From UBA1858 sp965227695 (GTDB lineage Bacteria; Pseudomonadota; Gammaproteobacteria; UBA4575): a stretch of DNA of 64,000 nucleotides. Below, piece after piece: positions 62,450-64,000 of the stretch. The stretch lies in contig OZ245760.1 of assembly GCA_965227695.1 (NCBI GenBank), positions 930,001 to 994,000 of the forward strand, given 5' to 3'. Made by a program: the position numbers and the translations under genes. How positions within the stretch are numbered: position 1 is the stretch's first letter; the number at the start of each line of letters is the position of its first letter. The notes under the pieces were generated by a model that was given only the letters and a program-made list of their open reading frames with translations, searched no databases and was not told where the DNA came from.

Positions 62450-62527
62450 TCAATTAAATTTCTGTATTATTAATACGTTCAGTATACGTCCATCGGCCCG
62501 AATTTTGGGCACCATTGAGAAAAACTG

Positions 62528-63145
62528 TTGATTAAAAAGCATTCTAATCTGGCTGAAGCCTCATCAATTGGTATCAATCATGATACCTGTGCCGGGATTG
62601 ACGAGGTTGGTCGTGGCCCACTAGCAGGTCCTGTGATCGCTGCGGTTGTTGTATTGGGAAAACACCACGACTGGTCCGGGTTGCAGGACTCAAAAAAACT
62701 CACGCCAGGCAAGCGCCAGCTATTCTGTCAGGAAATCAAACAAAATGCACTGGCCTGGTCTGTTGGACGCTGCGATGCTCACGAAGTGGATCAATACAAT
62801 GTGTTTAATGCCAGTTTGCTGGCCATGCAACGCGCATTCCATATGCTAAATTATAAAGTCGATTTGATTTTGGTTGATGGAAAATACAGCCCCGTGTTTC
62901 CTGTAACTTCCTATGCGGTGATAAAAGGTGACCAGAAGATTGCGGCGATCAGTGCTGCATCGATCGTGGCAAAAGTCACACGTGACAGAGAAATGTCTGA
63001 TCTGCATGACAGCCACCCTGACTATGGTTTTGCAAAACATAAAGGTTATCCGACAGCGGAGCATCTGGAGGCATTGAAGCGGTATGGCCCCTGTATCCAT
63101 CATCGTCGCAGCTTTAAACCCGTGTCAGAGTCAGTGTCGCCATGA
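62528..63145 (+). CDS. rnhB: Ribonuclease HII
   Basis: A 205-residue RNase H removing ribonucleotides from DNA. The acidic residues are in AGIDEVGRGPLAGPVIAA (Asp25, Glu26), VDLILVDGK and SHPDYGFAKHKGYPT. Start is TTG at 62528. Its stop overlaps the dnaE start (ATGA), the conserved rnhB-dnaE pair. Confidence 0.95.
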   Translation: MIKKHSNLAEASSIGINHDTCAGIDEVGRGPLAGPVIAAVVVLGKHHDWSGLQDSKKLTPGKRQLFCQEIKQNALAWSVGRCDAHEVDQYNVFNASLLAMQRAFHMLNYKVDLILVDGKYSPVFPVTSYAVIKGDQKIAAISAASIVAKVTRDREMSDLHDSHPDYGFAKHKGYPTAEHLEALKRYGPCIHHRRSFKPVSESVSP

Positions 63146-64000
63146 ATGCACAGTTTGTTCATTTGCGTGTACATAGTGAGTATTCGATTATTGATGGTCT
63201 GGTGCGTATTCCTGACCTGATGAAAAAGGTCTCTGACCTTCAGATGCCGGCAATTGCGCTCACTGACTTTTCAAATCTGTTTGCTCTGGTTAAATTTTAC
63301 CGACTGGCAATTGCCAATGGGCTTAAGCCTATTATTGGTGCCGATGTTCTGGTCACCGATAAGGTTCATAAACAGCGTTATCGCGTTGTACTTCTGTGTA
63401 TGAATAATGTGGGATATCGGCATCTGACAGAATTATTAACGCGTGCATATCTTGATGGTCAACAAGGTGGTCAGCCTGCAGTAGATCGTGAATGGATCGA
63501 TGAATTAAATACTGGATTGATTGTTTTATCGGGTGGCCGGGACGGCGATCTTGGCAACTTGCTGGAAAGGCAGGACAAAGACCGTATAGAGCAATGTCTG
63601 GCTCGCTGGAAAAAGTATTTTCCCGATCGGTTTTATATCGAGTTGCAGCGTACCGGCCGTGATAATGAGGAAGAATACAATCAACAGGCTTTGGCGCTGG
63701 CGACACTTCACAATTTGCCGGTCGTGGCGACAAATGATGTCCGCTTTCTCACATCGGAAGAATATGAGGCTCACGAGGTCCGCGTTTGTATTAACCAGGG
63801 GCGGGTTTTGTCTGACCCAAGACGTGCGCGTATTTATAGTCGTGAGCAGTACCTGCGACCATCAGACGAAATGACCGCACTATATTCTGATGTTCCCTCC
63901 GCGATCTCTAACTCGGTAGAAATTGCCAAGCGCTGTAATGTGCGACTGGAGTTTGGAAAAAATGTTCTGCCCGAGTTTCCCACTGGCAAGTTGTCTACAG
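63142..64000 (+). CDS. dnaE: DNA polymerase III alpha subunit, 5' part only
   Basis: 286 codons before the window edge. The PHP domain begins FVHLRVHSEYSIIDGLVRIP with the His-x-His-like HLRVHSEYS, then ALTDFSNLFALVKFY, KPIIGADV, VATNDVRFL and later LRLEFGKNVLPEFP-like VRLEFGKNVLPEFP. These match the N-terminus of replicative DnaE. ATG overlaps the rnhB stop. Confidence 0.96.
   Translation, partial: MNAQFVHLRVHSEYSIIDGLVRIPDLMKKVSDLQMPAIALTDFSNLFALVKFYRLAIANGLKPIIGADVLVTDKVHKQRYRVVLLCMNNVGYRHLTELLTRAYLDGQQGGQPAVDREWIDELNTGLIVLSGGRDGDLGNLLERQDKDRIEQCLARWKKYFPDRFYIELQRTGRDNEEEYNQQALALATLHNLPVVATNDVRFLTSEEYEAHEVRVCINQGRVLSDPRRARIYSREQYLRPSDEMTALYSDVPSAISNSVEIAKRCNVRLEFGKNVLPEFPTGKLST

Overview
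The window is a stretch of gammaproteobacterial chromosome at moderate GC. The evidence is the linkage pheA-tyrA-aroA-cmk-rpsA-ihfB-pyrF, the cluster thrS-infC-rpmI-rplT-pheST-ihfA-merR-tRNA-Pro, the run lepB-rnc-era-recO-pdxJ-acpS, the run glnD-map-rpsB-tsf-pyrH-frr-uppS-cdsA-dxr-rseP-bamA-skp-lpxD-fabZ-lpxA, and a bifunctional mnmC. Genus and lifestyle cannot be read from it. Start codons are often non-ATG: TTG, GTG and one AUU on infC.

Bases 1-8830 hold accessory genes of the exosortase A (XrtA / PEP-CTERM) extracellular polysaccharide type. They are a partial asparagine-synthase-like gene, a secreted TPR protein, an acyl carrier protein, XrtA-associated hydrolases 2 and 1, an XrtA-associated PLP decarboxylase, an XrtA-associated acyl-CoA ligase, and a UDP-GlcNAc 2-epimerase. 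Exosortase itself lies outside the window. Bases 8839-9787 hold a degenerate tRNA-Val-like gene and an AT-rich GNAT-like gene.

Bases 9788-17936 carry aromatic amino acid synthesis, cmk, rpsA, ihfB, pyrF, a ComEA-like protein and galU. A tRNA-Asn and an orphan BRO-N gene follow, probably a mobile-element remnant. Next come aspC and uvrB (divergent), tRNA-Val, and the thrS to tRNA-Pro translation cluster, where infC starts with AUU. Bases 30390-35944 run from lepB to cysM. mnmC, a PolB-like exonuclease and a 58-residue membrane protein too short for most gene finders come next. A minus-strand block (dapE, an ArsC-family gene, dapD, dapC, glnD, map) serves lysine/peptidoglycan precursors and nitrogen signalling.

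From 46550 to the end lie translation factors, isoprenoid and phospholipid enzymes, envelope assembly and lipid A genes. The most informative departure from the standard layout is here. lpxB is inverted and forms an operon with an oxidoreductase and a PLP aminotransferase that match the GnnA/GnnB pair. This predicts lipid A built on 2,3-diamino glucosamine with amide-linked primary acyl chains. Residue 179 of LpxA, the hydrocarbon-ruler position, is Met, suggesting a C10-type 3-hydroxyacyl chain. The window closes with rnhB and the 5' end of dnaE. I saw no CRISPR array, intact insertion sequence or prophage.
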